The notes under the pieces: model-generated
What the model was told of the DNA's origin: nothing
The model's input: the letters and a program-made list of their open reading frames with translations, nothing else
The model's database searches: none
Position numbers and translations under genes: made by a program
Shown here: one piece after another, positions 1 to 8,005 of the stretch
Layout of the letters: the number at the start of each line of letters is the position of its first letter
Numbering within the stretch: the first letter of the stretch is position 1
Source of the DNA: Marinobacterium sedimentorum
GTDB taxonomy: Bacteria; Pseudomonadota; Gammaproteobacteria; Pseudomonadales; Balneatricaceae
Assembly (NCBI RefSeq): GCF_024267675.1
Contig: NZ_JALDYX010000037.1
Coordinates: forward strand, 1-39,970
DNA: 39,970 bases
Direction of reading: 5' to 3'

Positions 1-106
1 ACATTGCCGCTCCCGCGCATCCATGCGCCCGCGGCATACCGTACATCCTGTACATTGCCGCTCCCGCGCATCCATGCGCCCGCGGCATACCGTACATCCT
101 GTACAT
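1..106. repeat. 51-bp tandem repeat, two copies plus a stub
   Basis: Two identical 51-bp units lie at 1-51 and 52-102, followed by the first four bases of a third unit. Each unit contains a GC-rich dyad (GCGCAT-CC-ATGCGC) and a short GTAC-N5-GTAC dyad. The array begins at the window edge, so the true copy number is unknown. No open frame of interest crosses it. It resembles the short palindromic intergenic tandem repeats common in gammaproteobacteria; that comparison is from memory, not from a search. Confidence 0.9.
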
Positions 107-130
107 AAAAAAATGGCCTCAAAAGAGGCC
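107..130 (-). terminator. Rho-independent terminator of the DUF1329-DUF1302 operon
   Basis: On the minus strand a GGCCTC/GAGGCC stem with a four-base loop (115-130) is followed by a run of seven T (complement of 107-113). It lies 38 bp past the stop codon of the DUF1302 gene and fits an intrinsic terminator for that operon. Confidence 0.8.
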
Positions 131-167
131 GAAGGAAGAATGCAGGGATCTTGTCAGGCAACCACGC

Positions 168-1676
168 TTAGAAGGCGTATTTCACCGTGAGCGAGATGTT
201 GTCGCGGTCGGTCAGCTTGCGCTCTTCCAAGGGTTCATCCCAATCGTCACTGCCCAGGTAACTCAGGTAGTTGAGACCGACCTGAACGCCGTTCTTGTGA
301 GTGAAGTCCGCACCTATACCGAAGCGGTGATCGCCCTCACCGCCAACGCCGCCGGTGATGGTGCGACCGCTAAGCTGGCGCGCGTAGCTGATAGGCACGC
401 TCAGATCCCAGTTCTCGGTCACGCCAGGGTAGCTCAGGGTGAGCTTGCTGGAGAACGCCAGACCGTGGCTGGTGTAGTACAGCTCATCGGTTTCGGTGCC
501 CGCGAATCCAGGGGTTCCGCGTTCGTCGACATCCAGGATATCAACATAGGCTACCTCGGCCACCAGGGTGGCAACATCCGCCAGGGGGGTGCGGCCGAAG
601 TTGACGATGGTGTTGAGGTTGGTCTGCAGGATATCGGCCCGTGTCGGCGTGGCCGGCACTATGGGCGTATTCAGCAGGACCGGGGCCCCTTTCTTGTAGG
701 AGACCTCACCGGCAATGGAGGCGATGCCCATCATGGTTGTGAAGGAGGCGCCGTACAGTTCGATATCGTCGAAGTAGCGCACGCGGTAGGAGTTGGTCAT
801 GGCATTCACTTCCGGCAGCGGAATCCGGTCGTGGTAGTTCAGGTAGTAGAAGCCAAGTTCCGTATCCAGGCTGGTGCGGATACGGGTACCGACACCCCAC
901 TGGCCGGTCTTGTCCGGCTCGATATCGCCACGGAGGTTGCCGAAAAAGCAGGGCTCGCCGGGAGCGGCGGTCAGGCAGGTGGCGCCTTCGCCGACGGCTT
1001 CACTGGTGCTCAGGAAGGTACCGGGCTCCGATACCATGACCGGATGCCAGTTGTACTGGGCATGCGCCATCAGCGACCAGTTGGGGTTCATCTCCAGCTG
1101 CATCGAGATCTGGTCTTCGGGCAGCAGGATGTCCTTTACCTCGGTGCCGGGAATGCCGGACTTGGTGGCATCCGAGGGGCCCTGCGCCAGCGAAATGCTG
1201 GGCAGGAACAGTGCCTCGCCCCAGGCAACAACATGCTTGCCCAGGCGCAGGTTCAGCAGGCGGTCATTGCCCAGATCAAAGGTGGTGTAGCCATAGAGGT
1301 CGAGCAGGCGGGTGTAGCCGCCGTGAAACTTCTGGGCATCGGATGAAAACTTGTCATCGTCCTGATAGACATCGTCGTAAAAGGTACTGGCCGACATCAC
1401 CAGGCCCGTGTCGCCCTTGTGCAGACGGCCTTCCATCAGCAGTGCCAGGCGATTGGCGACCAGGTCGCCGTCATCAAAGTTGCGGTTGCCGCTGCTGCCG
1501 GTAAAAGCCGGGTCGGCCTGGCCTTCGGTGCGTGCGGCCAGGGAGTAGGTGGCGGTGCCTTTCCAGTCCAGCGTCAGGTCATTGCCCAGGTCGATGGGCT
1601 CGCCAGCCTGGGACTGGGCACTCATGCCCGCACTCAGGATGGCGAGGACGAGCAGATTGGGTTTAAAGCTTGTCAT
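168..1676 (-). CDS. DUF1302 family outer-membrane protein
   Basis: A 502-residue protein with a Sec signal peptide (about residues 1-24, ending AQSQA-GE). The body is rich in aromatic and glycine strands, and the C-terminus is SLTVKYAF, ending in Phe as outer-membrane barrels do. Family landmarks seen are a YDDVY segment, LGKHVVAWGEALFLP, and the IEPDKTGQWGVGTR stretch, all shared with the second copy at 32793-34409. It matches the DUF1302 family, whose biochemical role is not settled; the members usually sit beside DUF1329 genes. The start is preceded by a GAGGT sequence 8 bp upstream. It follows the DUF1329 gene by 18 bp, so the two are co-transcribed. A role as an outer-membrane channel or receptor for a hydrophobic substrate is inferred. 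Confidence 0.9.
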   Translation of the reverse strand: MTSFKPNLLVLAILSAGMSAQSQAGEPIDLGNDLTLDWKGTATYSLAARTEGQADPAFTGSSGNRNFDDGDLVANRLALLMEGRLHKGDTGLVMSASTFYDDVYQDDDKFSSDAQKFHGGYTRLLDLYGYTTFDLGNDRLLNLRLGKHVVAWGEALFLPSISLAQGPSDATKSGIPGTEVKDILLPEDQISMQLEMNPNWSLMAHAQYNWHPVMVSEPGTFLSTSEAVGEGATCLTAAPGEPCFFGNLRGDIEPDKTGQWGVGTRIRTSLDTELGFYYLNYHDRIPLPEVNAMTNSYRVRYFDDIELYGASFTTMMGIASIAGEVSYKKGAPVLLNTPIVPATPTRADILQTNLNTIVNFGRTPLADVATLVAEVAYVDILDVDERGTPGFAGTETDELYYTSHGLAFSSKLTLSYPGVTENWDLSVPISYARQLSGRTITGGVGGEGDHRFGIGADFTHKNGVQVGLNYLSYLGSDDWDEPLEERKLTDRDNISLTVKYAF

Positions 1677-1694
1677 CGGTTCAGACCTCGGTCA

Positions 1695-3086
1695 TCAGTG
1701 GCTGGTGCGGCGCAGGGCGGCGGGGGTGAACATCTCTTTGGTAAAGTTGCCGGCGTTCAGGATAGGGCCCTTTTCCAGACCCTGGAACAGGTTGTAGGCG
1801 ACGTAGCCCCCGGTCGCAAGATCCTGATAAAAGCTGGAACCGGCCTGCCAGGCGTTCATGTCGTAGGCGTAGTAATAGTTGAGGAACGCGTGGTTCACCA
1901 GCTCGCCACGGGTGTCGTAGAAGTCGCTGACAACGCCATGCCAGGTGTCCTCATCGATGTAGAGTACGCGCTTGCCATACTTGTGACGGTGGGTGGCCTT
2001 GAGGTTGCCTTCCAGTACCCAGACCCGGCGCAGTTCATAGCGCATGAACTTGGGGTTGGGGTGGTTGGGGGTCAGCAGCTCATCGTAGGAAACGCCTTCT
2101 TCATGCAGCTTGTAGGTATTGGCCGGAATGTAGATTTCCTTCTTGCCTTTCAGAACCCAGTCATAGCGCTCGGGCGAGCCGTTCATCAGGCGGTCCTGGT
2201 CGATGGTCATCTTGCCCGACGTACCGGCAGCAGGAGTATCAAAGCCGTACTCCGGCAGCTGACGTACGCGGCGCGTACCCGGATTGTAGTTCCACGCCAG
2301 GCGTTCGCCCTGGGCAAAGTTGACCGGCTCGATGGAGACGGTGCCCGAGCCCTCGTTGCGTGTTGGCAGCAGGGTGCGCGTATCGCTGTAAGCCATGGTG
2401 TCGCCGATCGGTTTGCCCATGCTGTCCGGCGCCGTGACTATATTCAGGCCCTTGTTGGTGGTGCGGCCCCAGGTGACCTTGCCGTTGTTATTCACTTCGG
2501 CCAGGTCGCGTTTCTCCATCTCTTCGGTGTAGGCGCGATAGGGGAAGTTGTGGTTGGCCAGTACCTGCATTGCCTGGTTGTCGCCGGATGGAATGGGGAA
2601 CGGGATGGCGCCCATATAGCCGGTAAAGCCCATGCCATTGTCGATCAGTTCGGACTCCAGTGCGTTGCGCTTGGCAATGTCACAGACTTCATCGGGATAG
2701 CGGAAATCGCGTCGTCCCTCATACACCGGAATCTGGTAGCTGGTCGCGAAGCGTTTCAGCAGGGCTATCTGGCCTTCGGTCAGGTGCTCCTGGTATTGCT
2801 CCCAGTTTTGGCCGTCGATCACCAGGATCGGCTTGTCATCCGGGTAGGGGTCAATGGGGTGCTGACCGACATTGGGGGTGTAGTTGATGCCCGGGGGGGT
2901 GCCAAGCCATTTACCAGAGAATGGAGGGATGGTGCCTGCTTCGTTGCCTGCGGCGACGGCGCCGACACAGGTCAGCTCGTTGCCCAGCTTGGCCGCTTCT
3001 GCGGGGGACACCTGGGCGTGGGCAGTTACAGACAGAGTAAGGACAACCGAAGCCGCCAAGGGCTTCCACAAGTGCTGCATTTTCAT
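1695..3086 (-). CDS. DUF1329 family periplasmic/outer-membrane-associated protein
   Basis: A 463-residue protein, first gene of the minus-strand DUF1329-DUF1302 operon. The frame is open upstream to 3311, but the chosen start MKMQHLWKP has an AGGAGG at 3091-3096 and begins a clear signal peptide ending SVTAHA-QVS. The mature N-terminus reads SPAEAAKLGNELTCVGAVAAGNEAG, followed by the proline-rich IPPFSGKWLG segment. The C-terminal half has the conserved MRYELRRVWVLEGNLK and RVLYIDEDTWHG blocks typical of DUF1329. DUF1329 is structurally related to the LolA/LolB lipoprotein-carrier fold (family knowledge), which fits handling of lipophilic ligands in the periplasm. It is paralogous to 34429-35808. 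A palindromic operator candidate lies 107 bp upstream. Confidence 0.9.
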   Translation of the reverse strand: MKMQHLWKPLAASVVLTLSVTAHAQVSPAEAAKLGNELTCVGAVAAGNEAGTIPPFSGKWLGTPPGINYTPNVGQHPIDPYPDDKPILVIDGQNWEQYQEHLTEGQIALLKRFATSYQIPVYEGRRDFRYPDEVCDIAKRNALESELIDNGMGFTGYMGAIPFPIPSGDNQAMQVLANHNFPYRAYTEEMEKRDLAEVNNNGKVTWGRTTNKGLNIVTAPDSMGKPIGDTMAYSDTRTLLPTRNEGSGTVSIEPVNFAQGERLAWNYNPGTRRVRQLPEYGFDTPAAGTSGKMTIDQDRLMNGSPERYDWVLKGKKEIYIPANTYKLHEEGVSYDELLTPNHPNPKFMRYELRRVWVLEGNLKATHRHKYGKRVLYIDEDTWHGVVSDFYDTRGELVNHAFLNYYYAYDMNAWQAGSSFYQDLATGGYVAYNLFQGLEKGPILNAGNFTKEMFTPAALRRTSH

Positions 3087-3193
3087 CTTGCCTCCTGATA
3101 CAAACCCTTTTACCGCTGAGGACTTCTCAATTGATCGGTAACGAGGGTTTATTGTTGTTGTACAGGCATTGTTCGGTAATGAGGGTTCGGGCA

Positions 3194-3211
3194 AATCGTC
3201 TGAAAAGACTA
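3194..3211 (-). promoter_or_regulatory. Operator candidate A (TAGTCT-N4-AGACGATT)
   Basis: Read on the minus strand, this is TAGTCT-TTTC-AGACGATT, a variant of the shared TAGTCC-N4-GGACGATG motif. AGTCT and AGACG form the dyad. It sits 107 bp upstream of the DUF1329 start codon, close to the spacing seen at the other sites. Confidence 0.55.
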
Positions 3212-3429
3212 GAAAGCCGATAATCGCTGCAGTCGGTTGATGGGCAGCTAACGCACTTGCCTGATGACAGGCCGGTGCGAGGCTCGCAGAATAAATGCCT
3301 TGCTCGCGCACTTGTGGTTGTTTTTGCAGGAGAAATACTGAAAGATAAATTATTCTGCGCTACTGATTTAGTTCTTGCGATTTAATATTTTATTCGAGCC
3401 TCGCAGGGTGCCCGCCTGTCGGCTTTTTT

Positions 3430-3449
3430 AAGCTTAAAGCTTTAAGCTT
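3430..3449. repeat. Perfect 20-bp palindrome of AAGCTT/AAAGCTTT units
   Basis: The 20 bases are identical to their reverse complement and contain three nested AGCT cores. A GC-rich stretch and a T-run (3424-3429) precede it. Function is unknown; it could be a cruciform or a protein-binding site, or simply repeat debris. Confidence 0.7.
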
Positions 3450-3484
3450 TGCTGCTCTTCACAAGCCCACCGCTGCGTGGCGCT

Positions 3485-3517
3485 TGTCGGAATTCGCTGC
3501 GCTCATTTCCAACCTAC
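3485..3517. repeat. Interspersed short inverted repeat (GTCGGAA...TTTCCAAC type)
   Basis: An imperfect dyad with arms GTCGGAAT and ATTTCCAAC encloses TCGCTGCGCTC and runs into CTAC. The pattern resembles the GTAGGTTGG...-type interspersed elements scattered through many proteobacterial intergenic regions (from memory). Only one copy is seen in this window. Confidence 0.4.
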
Positions 3518-3555
3518 CAAAGCCACGGACAGCACCAGGGTGCTAAACCCAACCG

Positions 3556-3579
3556 GTAGGAGTCGCGCCTCGCGACGAA
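3556..3579. repeat. REP-like element (GTAGGAG head, GTCGCG-CCT-CGCGAC stem)
   Basis: A GTAGGAG head leads into a six-bp stem with a CCT loop, then GAA. It is the same design as the repeats at 38231-38310 and 39647-39970 (there GCCGCG-CCT-CGCGGC), which identifies it as a diverged member of the same REP family. Confidence 0.7.
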
Positions 3580-3639
3580 CGCCCTGCTGCCCCGGAGAAC
3601 CTTGCCATCGACCCATTGCGATAGTTGAGACGAGATTAA

Positions 3640-3910
3640 GGTGACCGTGTTGGAGTATGTGCAGGCTGGGGTATCGGAGCGGTTTGATGGCTCGTTTTGC
3701 GCCTTGCTGGCGCGTTACTTTCTTTGCTCGTGCAAAGAAAGTAACCAAAGAAAGCACGCCCCGATGAAGCCTTTCCGCTGCGCTCTGAGGTCATTCTGCG
3801 GGCGCCGCTAACGCACCTCCATGTGCTAATCGGCGTCGATACAGTCCCTGTATCAACCTTTCAGGCCTGATCGCATAATGACCTCAGTGCTCGCCGGCTT
3901 CATAAGGGGG
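3640..3910. repeat. Interspersed repeat with a 14-bp perfect hairpin
   Basis: At 3714-3745 two perfectly complementary 14-bp arms (GTTACTTTCTTTGC and its complement) flank a four-base TCGT loop. The surrounding 270 bp yields the kind of spurious peptide (VTFFARAKKVTRQQGAKR) often mis-annotated in gammaproteobacterial genomes, which indicates a dispersed non-coding element. The boundaries are approximate. Confidence 0.5.
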
Positions 3911-4126
3911 AATAAGAGCCGCTCTGATGTTTCGGTGGCAGTGGGCAACTAGAGCACTTTCATCTTACCTCGACCCATGTTCCGCCGCCTCGAAGTAAGG
4001 AGTACTAAAAACTTAGATCGACAGATAAGTGTTTCGTGAAAATGCTCTAGCGCTCGGTTGAGGTGCAAATCGAATGTGATTTTTAGTAATCGGGTCAGAG
4101 GTTTCAGCGGTTATTTGGGGTTGCAG

Positions 4127-4162
4127 AATAAAAAACGGCCTGAAGGGAGCCTTCAGGCCGTT
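4127..4162 (-). terminator. Rho-independent terminator of the MFS-Rieske operon
   Basis: A perfect 13-bp stem (4134-4146 with 4150-4162) with a three-base loop is followed on the minus strand by TTTTTTATTC. It starts 23 bp past the stop codon of the Rieske oxygenase gene. This is a textbook intrinsic terminator. Confidence 0.92.
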
Positions 4163-4185
4163 GTTGTCAGCATTGCCGTTGCCGG

Positions 4186-5280
4186 TCAGTTCTGGGTATA
4201 GGGCTCGGCGCCGCGGGGCACGTACAGGCCGTCACACTTGTCCTGGAACTCGGCCTTGCGTTCACGGGGATTGTAGAACTGCTTGTACCAGATGCGGGCT
4301 TTCATGAAGGGCCCGTCACTGGGAAGGAACAGGCCGTTGAAGCAGGGCGCCTTGTTGGTCCAGACCTCAAAGTCCTGCTCAAAGGCGAGCCGGCTTGAGT
4401 GCTGGAACTGGCGCGCGGCGATGCCGTCCTCCACGCTAGCCTCGGCGTTGCCGCCGGGGGACTTGACCAGCAGAGCGTGCCAGACGCGTATGCTGCCGTC
4501 CTCGACCGGGGTATGGGTAATAAACAGGATCGATTCGTAGTAACCGCTCAGGTAGGAAATCAGCACGCCCGGGCCATGGTAGGTGGTGAGGGTATGCAGA
4601 ATCGGACTCTTGCCGTCCGGACCCACCAGGGTGCGGTGCGGGCCGCACTGGCGCTGCGTGGCGAGATGGCCGGAAAATTCGTTCTCATAGCGCTGCACGG
4701 TCGATCCGTGGATCGGGCTTAGGTGACCATAATCGCAGATATTGTCGATCACCTCCTGCGGGTGCTGTTGCAGCATGCCCAGGTCATCGTACTTCCACTG
4801 CACCCAGGCCTTGTCGTCCCATTCGGGCAGTGACGGGTGGTCCCACTCAGGCTCGCCCCCTTCGGGATCGTGCCAGACCCAGATCGCGCCCAGGCTTTCC
4901 TTGACGGTCCAGGACTTGATGCAGGCCGTTTTCGGAATGGGGCCCTCGTGGTAGGGAATGTCGTCGCACTGGCCGTCCGGGCCGAAGCGCCAGGCGTGGT
5001 ACGGGCAGCGAATACTGTCGCCCTCAATATTGGTACCGCCGCCGTCGATAATGACGTAGGAGGTATCGTTGGGGGCGGCCAGGTGCGTTTTCATGTGCGG
5101 GCAGTACGCATCCAGCAACACCACCCGGCCGGTTTCGCGACCGCGATACAGGGCAAAGTCACGTCCGAAGAAGCGCACCGCCAGCGGCTTGTGGGTATTG
5201 ATGTCGTCAGAGGTTGCGATCATGAACCAGCCGCGCGGGAAGGTGAAATCCCCGAGGCGATAATCCTGGGATGTTGCCAT
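4186..5280 (-). CDS. KshA-like Rieske [2Fe-2S] oxygenase, terminal component
   Basis: A 364-residue protein. The start MATSQDY is chosen because AAGGAG lies 6 bp upstream; an in-frame ATG 11 codons earlier lacks one. The Rieske ligands are C60-P-H62 and C92-PY-H95. The mononuclear iron site is D183, H186 and H191 in NICDYGHLSPIHG, like the DMAHFFYIH site of 3-ketosteroid 9-alpha-hydroxylase (KshA). IKSWTVKE, VWHDPEGG and the late WYKQFYNPR segment are also KshA-like. An odd feature is 29 residues between the two Rieske ligand pairs, about a dozen more than usual, filled by SYVIIDGGGTNIEG. It follows the MFS gene by 25 bp. The likely electron donor is the KshB-like reductase at 25648. The substrate is inferred to be a steroid-like ring compound. 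Confidence 0.88.
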   Translation of the reverse strand: MATSQDYRLGDFTFPRGWFMIATSDDINTHKPLAVRFFGRDFALYRGRETGRVVLLDAYCPHMKTHLAAPNDTSYVIIDGGGTNIEGDSIRCPYHAWRFGPDGQCDDIPYHEGPIPKTACIKSWTVKESLGAIWVWHDPEGGEPEWDHPSLPEWDDKAWVQWKYDDLGMLQQHPQEVIDNICDYGHLSPIHGSTVQRYENEFSGHLATQRQCGPHRTLVGPDGKSPILHTLTTYHGPGVLISYLSGYYESILFITHTPVEDGSIRVWHALLVKSPGGNAEASVEDGIAARQFQHSSRLAFEQDFEVWTNKAPCFNGLFLPSDGPFMKARIWYKQFYNPRERKAEFQDKCDGLYVPRGAEPYTQN

Positions 5281-5305
5281 AGGAAACTCCTTTAGCCTGT
5301 TGTTA

Positions 5306-6742
5306 TTAGCCATTTGATTTTGAATAAGAGCCGGGGACGGGGCATACCCTGTTTGGACTATCCGGATCTTTTGGGTTGGGTGATGCCGTTGCGCCTATGT
5401 CATCCGGAGCCTTGATTCTTTCCGAATCAAGTGTTGCCAGGCGACGTTTGTAGGGCCCCAGTGCCAGGAAATAGAGCGCAGCAGCAACGAGCAGCAGACA
5501 CAGAATGGTTGCCAGCGCATAGCGCAGGCCATCGGGACCGAAGCTGCGGGTGTAAATGTCGCTGAGCGTGCCTGAGAGCAACGGGCCAAAACCCGCGCCC
5601 AGCAGGGTCATGAACAGATTCAGGAAGGCGGCGCCCATGGCCCGCTGCGAGCTGGTGAGCAGGTGACTGACAGCGGTAAAGGTCAGCGAGGGCCACCAGC
5701 TGTTGAAGAAGGCAAATCCGGCGGCGAACAGCATGGCGTACGGCACGTCGAAACCGCCGAGACTGAAACTGGACGTTTGCGGCCAGAGCACAAAGGCAAT
5801 ACCCATGGGCAGGCTGACCAGGATGCCGAGCAGCGGCAGGCCGATCTGCCAGCCGGTGTTTTTAACGATCAGTTTGTCGCAGAACCAGCCACTGAAAATG
5901 GCGCCGCAGGCGGCGAACAGGCCGCTGGCGATGCCAAACATAAAGCCCGCCTGGGCCAGCGGCATCTCGTAGGTGCGCAGCAGGAAGGTCGGTGCCCAGA
6001 TGCCATAGCCATAGCCGACCACGCCGGTGAGGCCGCAGGCGAAGCAGAGCAGAACGAAGGCACGAACCTTGAAGATGGCCGCGATCTGCGGCCCCAGTTT
6101 TTTGTCTGACACAGCCTTGGCCTGGCGCTTCTCTTCGGCGCTATCGAAGATGCCCCGCCCCGGGTCCCGGGTGAAGAGCCAGAGCGCGGCGGCCAGCACT
6201 ATCCCGGGAATGCCGAAAAACAGAAAGGTGCTGCGCCAGCCATAGTTTTGGGCGATGTAGCCGCCAGCAACCATGGCGATCAGCAGACCCAGTTGCGGGC
6301 CAAGCATGAAGATACTCATGGCCAGCGAGCGGCGCGCCTTGGGATAGAGGTCCGATACCAGTGATACCGAGGGTGCCATGCCACCGGCTTCACCGATAGC
6401 CACTGTCATGCGGGCCATCAGCAGTTGCCAGAAGCTGGTGACTGTTCCGCAGGCCATGGTCGCCAGGCTCCAGAGGCCGCAGCAGATAGCGATCATCTTG
6501 CGCCGGTCGGCGCCCTGATCGACCATCCGGCCCAGCGGGATGCCGAGGATGCCATAGAGCACCGCAAACGCCAGCCCCGTCAGCAGCCCCATCATGGTGT
6601 CCGATGCCTGAAATTCCTGCTTGATCGGCTCGAGCACGATGGCGATAACGTTTCGGTCGATAAAGGAAAACACATACACCAATGCCAGCAGTGCCAGGGT
6701 CAGATGGCTCCTTGGCGTGACTTGGGGGGGCATGGGGGGCAT
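5306..6742 (-). CDS. MFS transporter (Spinster-like)
   Basis: A 478-residue protein with about 12 hydrophobic segments. The first helix reads LTLALLALVYVFSFIDRNVIAIVLEPIKQEF, typical of the Spinster-like and related aromatic/organic-acid branch of the major facilitator superfamily. The loop-2 motif appears as GIPLGRMVDQGADRRKMI (G-x3-D-x-G-x-RR-K form). The C-terminal tail after residue 430 is hydrophilic and proline-rich. The start has CGGAG 7 bp upstream. It is the first gene of the minus-strand operon leading into the Rieske oxygenase, and an operator candidate lies 60 bp upstream in the divergent region. A role in import or export of the pathway substrate or an intermediate across the inner membrane is inferred from context. 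Confidence 0.88.
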   Translation of the reverse strand: MPPMPPQVTPRSHLTLALLALVYVFSFIDRNVIAIVLEPIKQEFQASDTMMGLLTGLAFAVLYGILGIPLGRMVDQGADRRKMIAICCGLWSLATMACGTVTSFWQLLMARMTVAIGEAGGMAPSVSLVSDLYPKARRSLAMSIFMLGPQLGLLIAMVAGGYIAQNYGWRSTFLFFGIPGIVLAAALWLFTRDPGRGIFDSAEEKRQAKAVSDKKLGPQIAAIFKVRAFVLLCFACGLTGVVGYGYGIWAPTFLLRTYEMPLAQAGFMFGIASGLFAACGAIFSGWFCDKLIVKNTGWQIGLPLLGILVSLPMGIAFVLWPQTSSFSLGGFDVPYAMLFAAGFAFFNSWWPSLTFTAVSHLLTSSQRAMGAAFLNLFMTLLGAGFGPLLSGTLSDIYTRSFGPDGLRYALATILCLLLVAAALYFLALGPYKRRLATLDSERIKAPDDIGATASPNPKDPDSPNRVCPVPGSYSKSNG

Positions 6743-6802
6743 GGCAAAGCTCCGATTAGCTTATTGTTGTAGCAAACAACTTACGCGAGTCTGAAATCGA
6801 TA

Positions 6803-6820
6803 CATCGTCCTTTTGGACGT
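6803..6820 (-). promoter_or_regulatory. Operator candidate B in a divergent promoter
   Basis: The minus strand reads ACGTCC-AAAA-GGACGATG. The core CGTCC-N4-GGACG is a perfect palindrome, the most symmetrical of the set. It lies 60 bp upstream of the MFS start and 72 bp upstream of the MBL-hydrolase start, so one site could serve both directions. Confidence 0.6.
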
Positions 6821-6892
6821 AGTGAGCAGGCGCCGGATCACGTCAGATGGAGACCTTGAACTGTGTCCCAGTCGATCTAACAGGAGAAAGTC

Positions 6893-7969
6893 ATGCCGGA
6901 GTATGCAAGCGCGACCCAGTTGAGTCAGCGCAAGGCGGCCGAGCGCGATGCGCTGGAGTACCCTTTCGACGTGCCGCGTGAAGCCGGCGCGGTCACGTTG
7001 GTGGCTCCTGGTGTGTACTGGGCACGGATGCCGATGCCGATGGCGCTGGACCATATCAATGTCTATTTGCTGGATGATGGTGACGGCTGGTATCTGGTTG
7101 ATACCGGCCTGAATACCGACGTTTCCAAGGCCTGCTGGCGGCAACTGGCCGAGCAGCAGTTTCCCGGGCAGCCGCTGAAGGGCGTGATCTGTACCCACTT
7201 TCACTATGACCACGCCGGGCTTGCCAGTTGGCTGATGCGGGAATTCGACGCGCCGCTGTACATGACCCATGGCGAGTATTTCACCATGCGGGCGCTGGCC
7301 AGCTCCAACGCCGTGGTCAAGGAAGAATCGCAGCGTGCATTTTTTGCCCGTGCCGGTATGCCACTGGAACAGTTCCAGCGGATGTCCAGAGCGCATCGAA
7401 AGGATCCCTTCGTACCTGATTTTCCGCCGAGCTTTATTCGCCTGCGCGAAGGCTGCCGGCTGAGAATCGGCGGGCGTGAGTGGCAGGTGGTGATCGGTGA
7501 GGGACACTCGCCGGAGCATGCCTGCCTCTATGCGCCTGATGAGGCGATTCTGCTGGCGGGAGATCAGGTGCTTCCCGGCATCAGCTCCAATGTAATGGTC
7601 AGCGATGTCGAGCCCGAAGCCAATCCGCTTGATAATTGGCTGCTGTCATTGCAGAAACTGCTGACGCTGTGCCCCGATACGCTGGTACTGCCGGCGCACG
7701 GCCCGGTTTTCCGGGGCCTGCATATCCGGGTGCGCCAGCTGGAAGCGCATCATGGGCGTCAGCTCGACCTGCTGCTGGAGCGCGCGGAGCAGGGTGAAGC
7801 CTTTACCGCCTATCAGGCCATGGGCTGGCTGTTCCAGCGAGAACTGAAGTCATTTGAACTGATTCTGGGCCTGGGCGAGACCCTGGCGCACCTGAGTTAT
7901 CTCTGTCAGTCCGGCCGGATGAGCCGGGTTACCGACACCGGCGGGCTGGACAGCTATCAGGCCTGCTGA
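6893..7969 (+). CDS. MBL-fold metallo-hydrolase
   Basis: A 358-residue protein of the metallo-beta-lactamase fold. The metal motif is T101-H102-F-H104-Y-D106-H107; downstream are GEGHSPEHACLY (third His), LAGDQVLPGISSN (bridging Asp) and VLPAHGP (last His). The C-terminal 90 residues form a helical extension like the winged-helix tail of LACTB2-type hydrolases. AGGAG sits 6 bp before the ATG. It is followed by an acyl-CoA synthetase 36 bp downstream, so it is probably a CoA-thioester, lactone or other ester hydrolase of the same pathway. The family is too broad to name the substrate. Confidence 0.88.
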   Translation: MPEYASATQLSQRKAAERDALEYPFDVPREAGAVTLVAPGVYWARMPMPMALDHINVYLLDDGDGWYLVDTGLNTDVSKACWRQLAEQQFPGQPLKGVICTHFHYDHAGLASWLMREFDAPLYMTHGEYFTMRALASSNAVVKEESQRAFFARAGMPLEQFQRMSRAHRKDPFVPDFPPSFIRLREGCRLRIGGREWQVVIGEGHSPEHACLYAPDEAILLAGDQVLPGISSNVMVSDVEPEANPLDNWLLSLQKLLTLCPDTLVLPAHGPVFRGLHIRVRQLEAHHGRQLDLLLERAEQGEAFTAYQAMGWLFQRELKSFELILGLGETLAHLSYLCQSGRMSRVTDTGGLDSYQAC

Positions 7970-8005
7970 TTGAATCGCGAGTACAACAAGAATGGGAGAC
8001 CCCAA

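Larger units (their letters stand above)
3087..4185. other. 1.1-kb gene-free interval with several repeats
   Basis: No credible gene lies between the two minus-strand operons. The interval holds the leader and operator A of the DUF1329 operon, a perfect 20-bp palindrome at 3430-3449, two REP-type elements, an interspersed repeat with a long hairpin, an imperfect inverted repeat (3949-3962 with 4037-4050, 13 of 14 bases pairing), and the terminator of the Rieske operon. A frame of 84 codons at 3503-3757 (minus) is an artefact of the repeat. Confidence 0.75.

Noticed and set aside
1..106. CRISPR array
   Set aside because: Only two directly abutting identical units with no unique spacers; the right-end array likewise has palindromic REP architecture rather than repeats with variable spacers.
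1419..3098. Long plus-strand frame opposite the DUF1329 gene
   Set aside because: It is the complement of a recognised DUF1329 gene with signal peptide and ribosome-binding site; the plus-strand product resembles nothing.
3503..3757. 84-codon minus-strand frame (VTFFARAKKVTRQQGAKR...)
   Set aside because: It lies on an interspersed repeat whose hairpin produces this often mis-annotated peptide; there is no ribosome-binding site or operon context.
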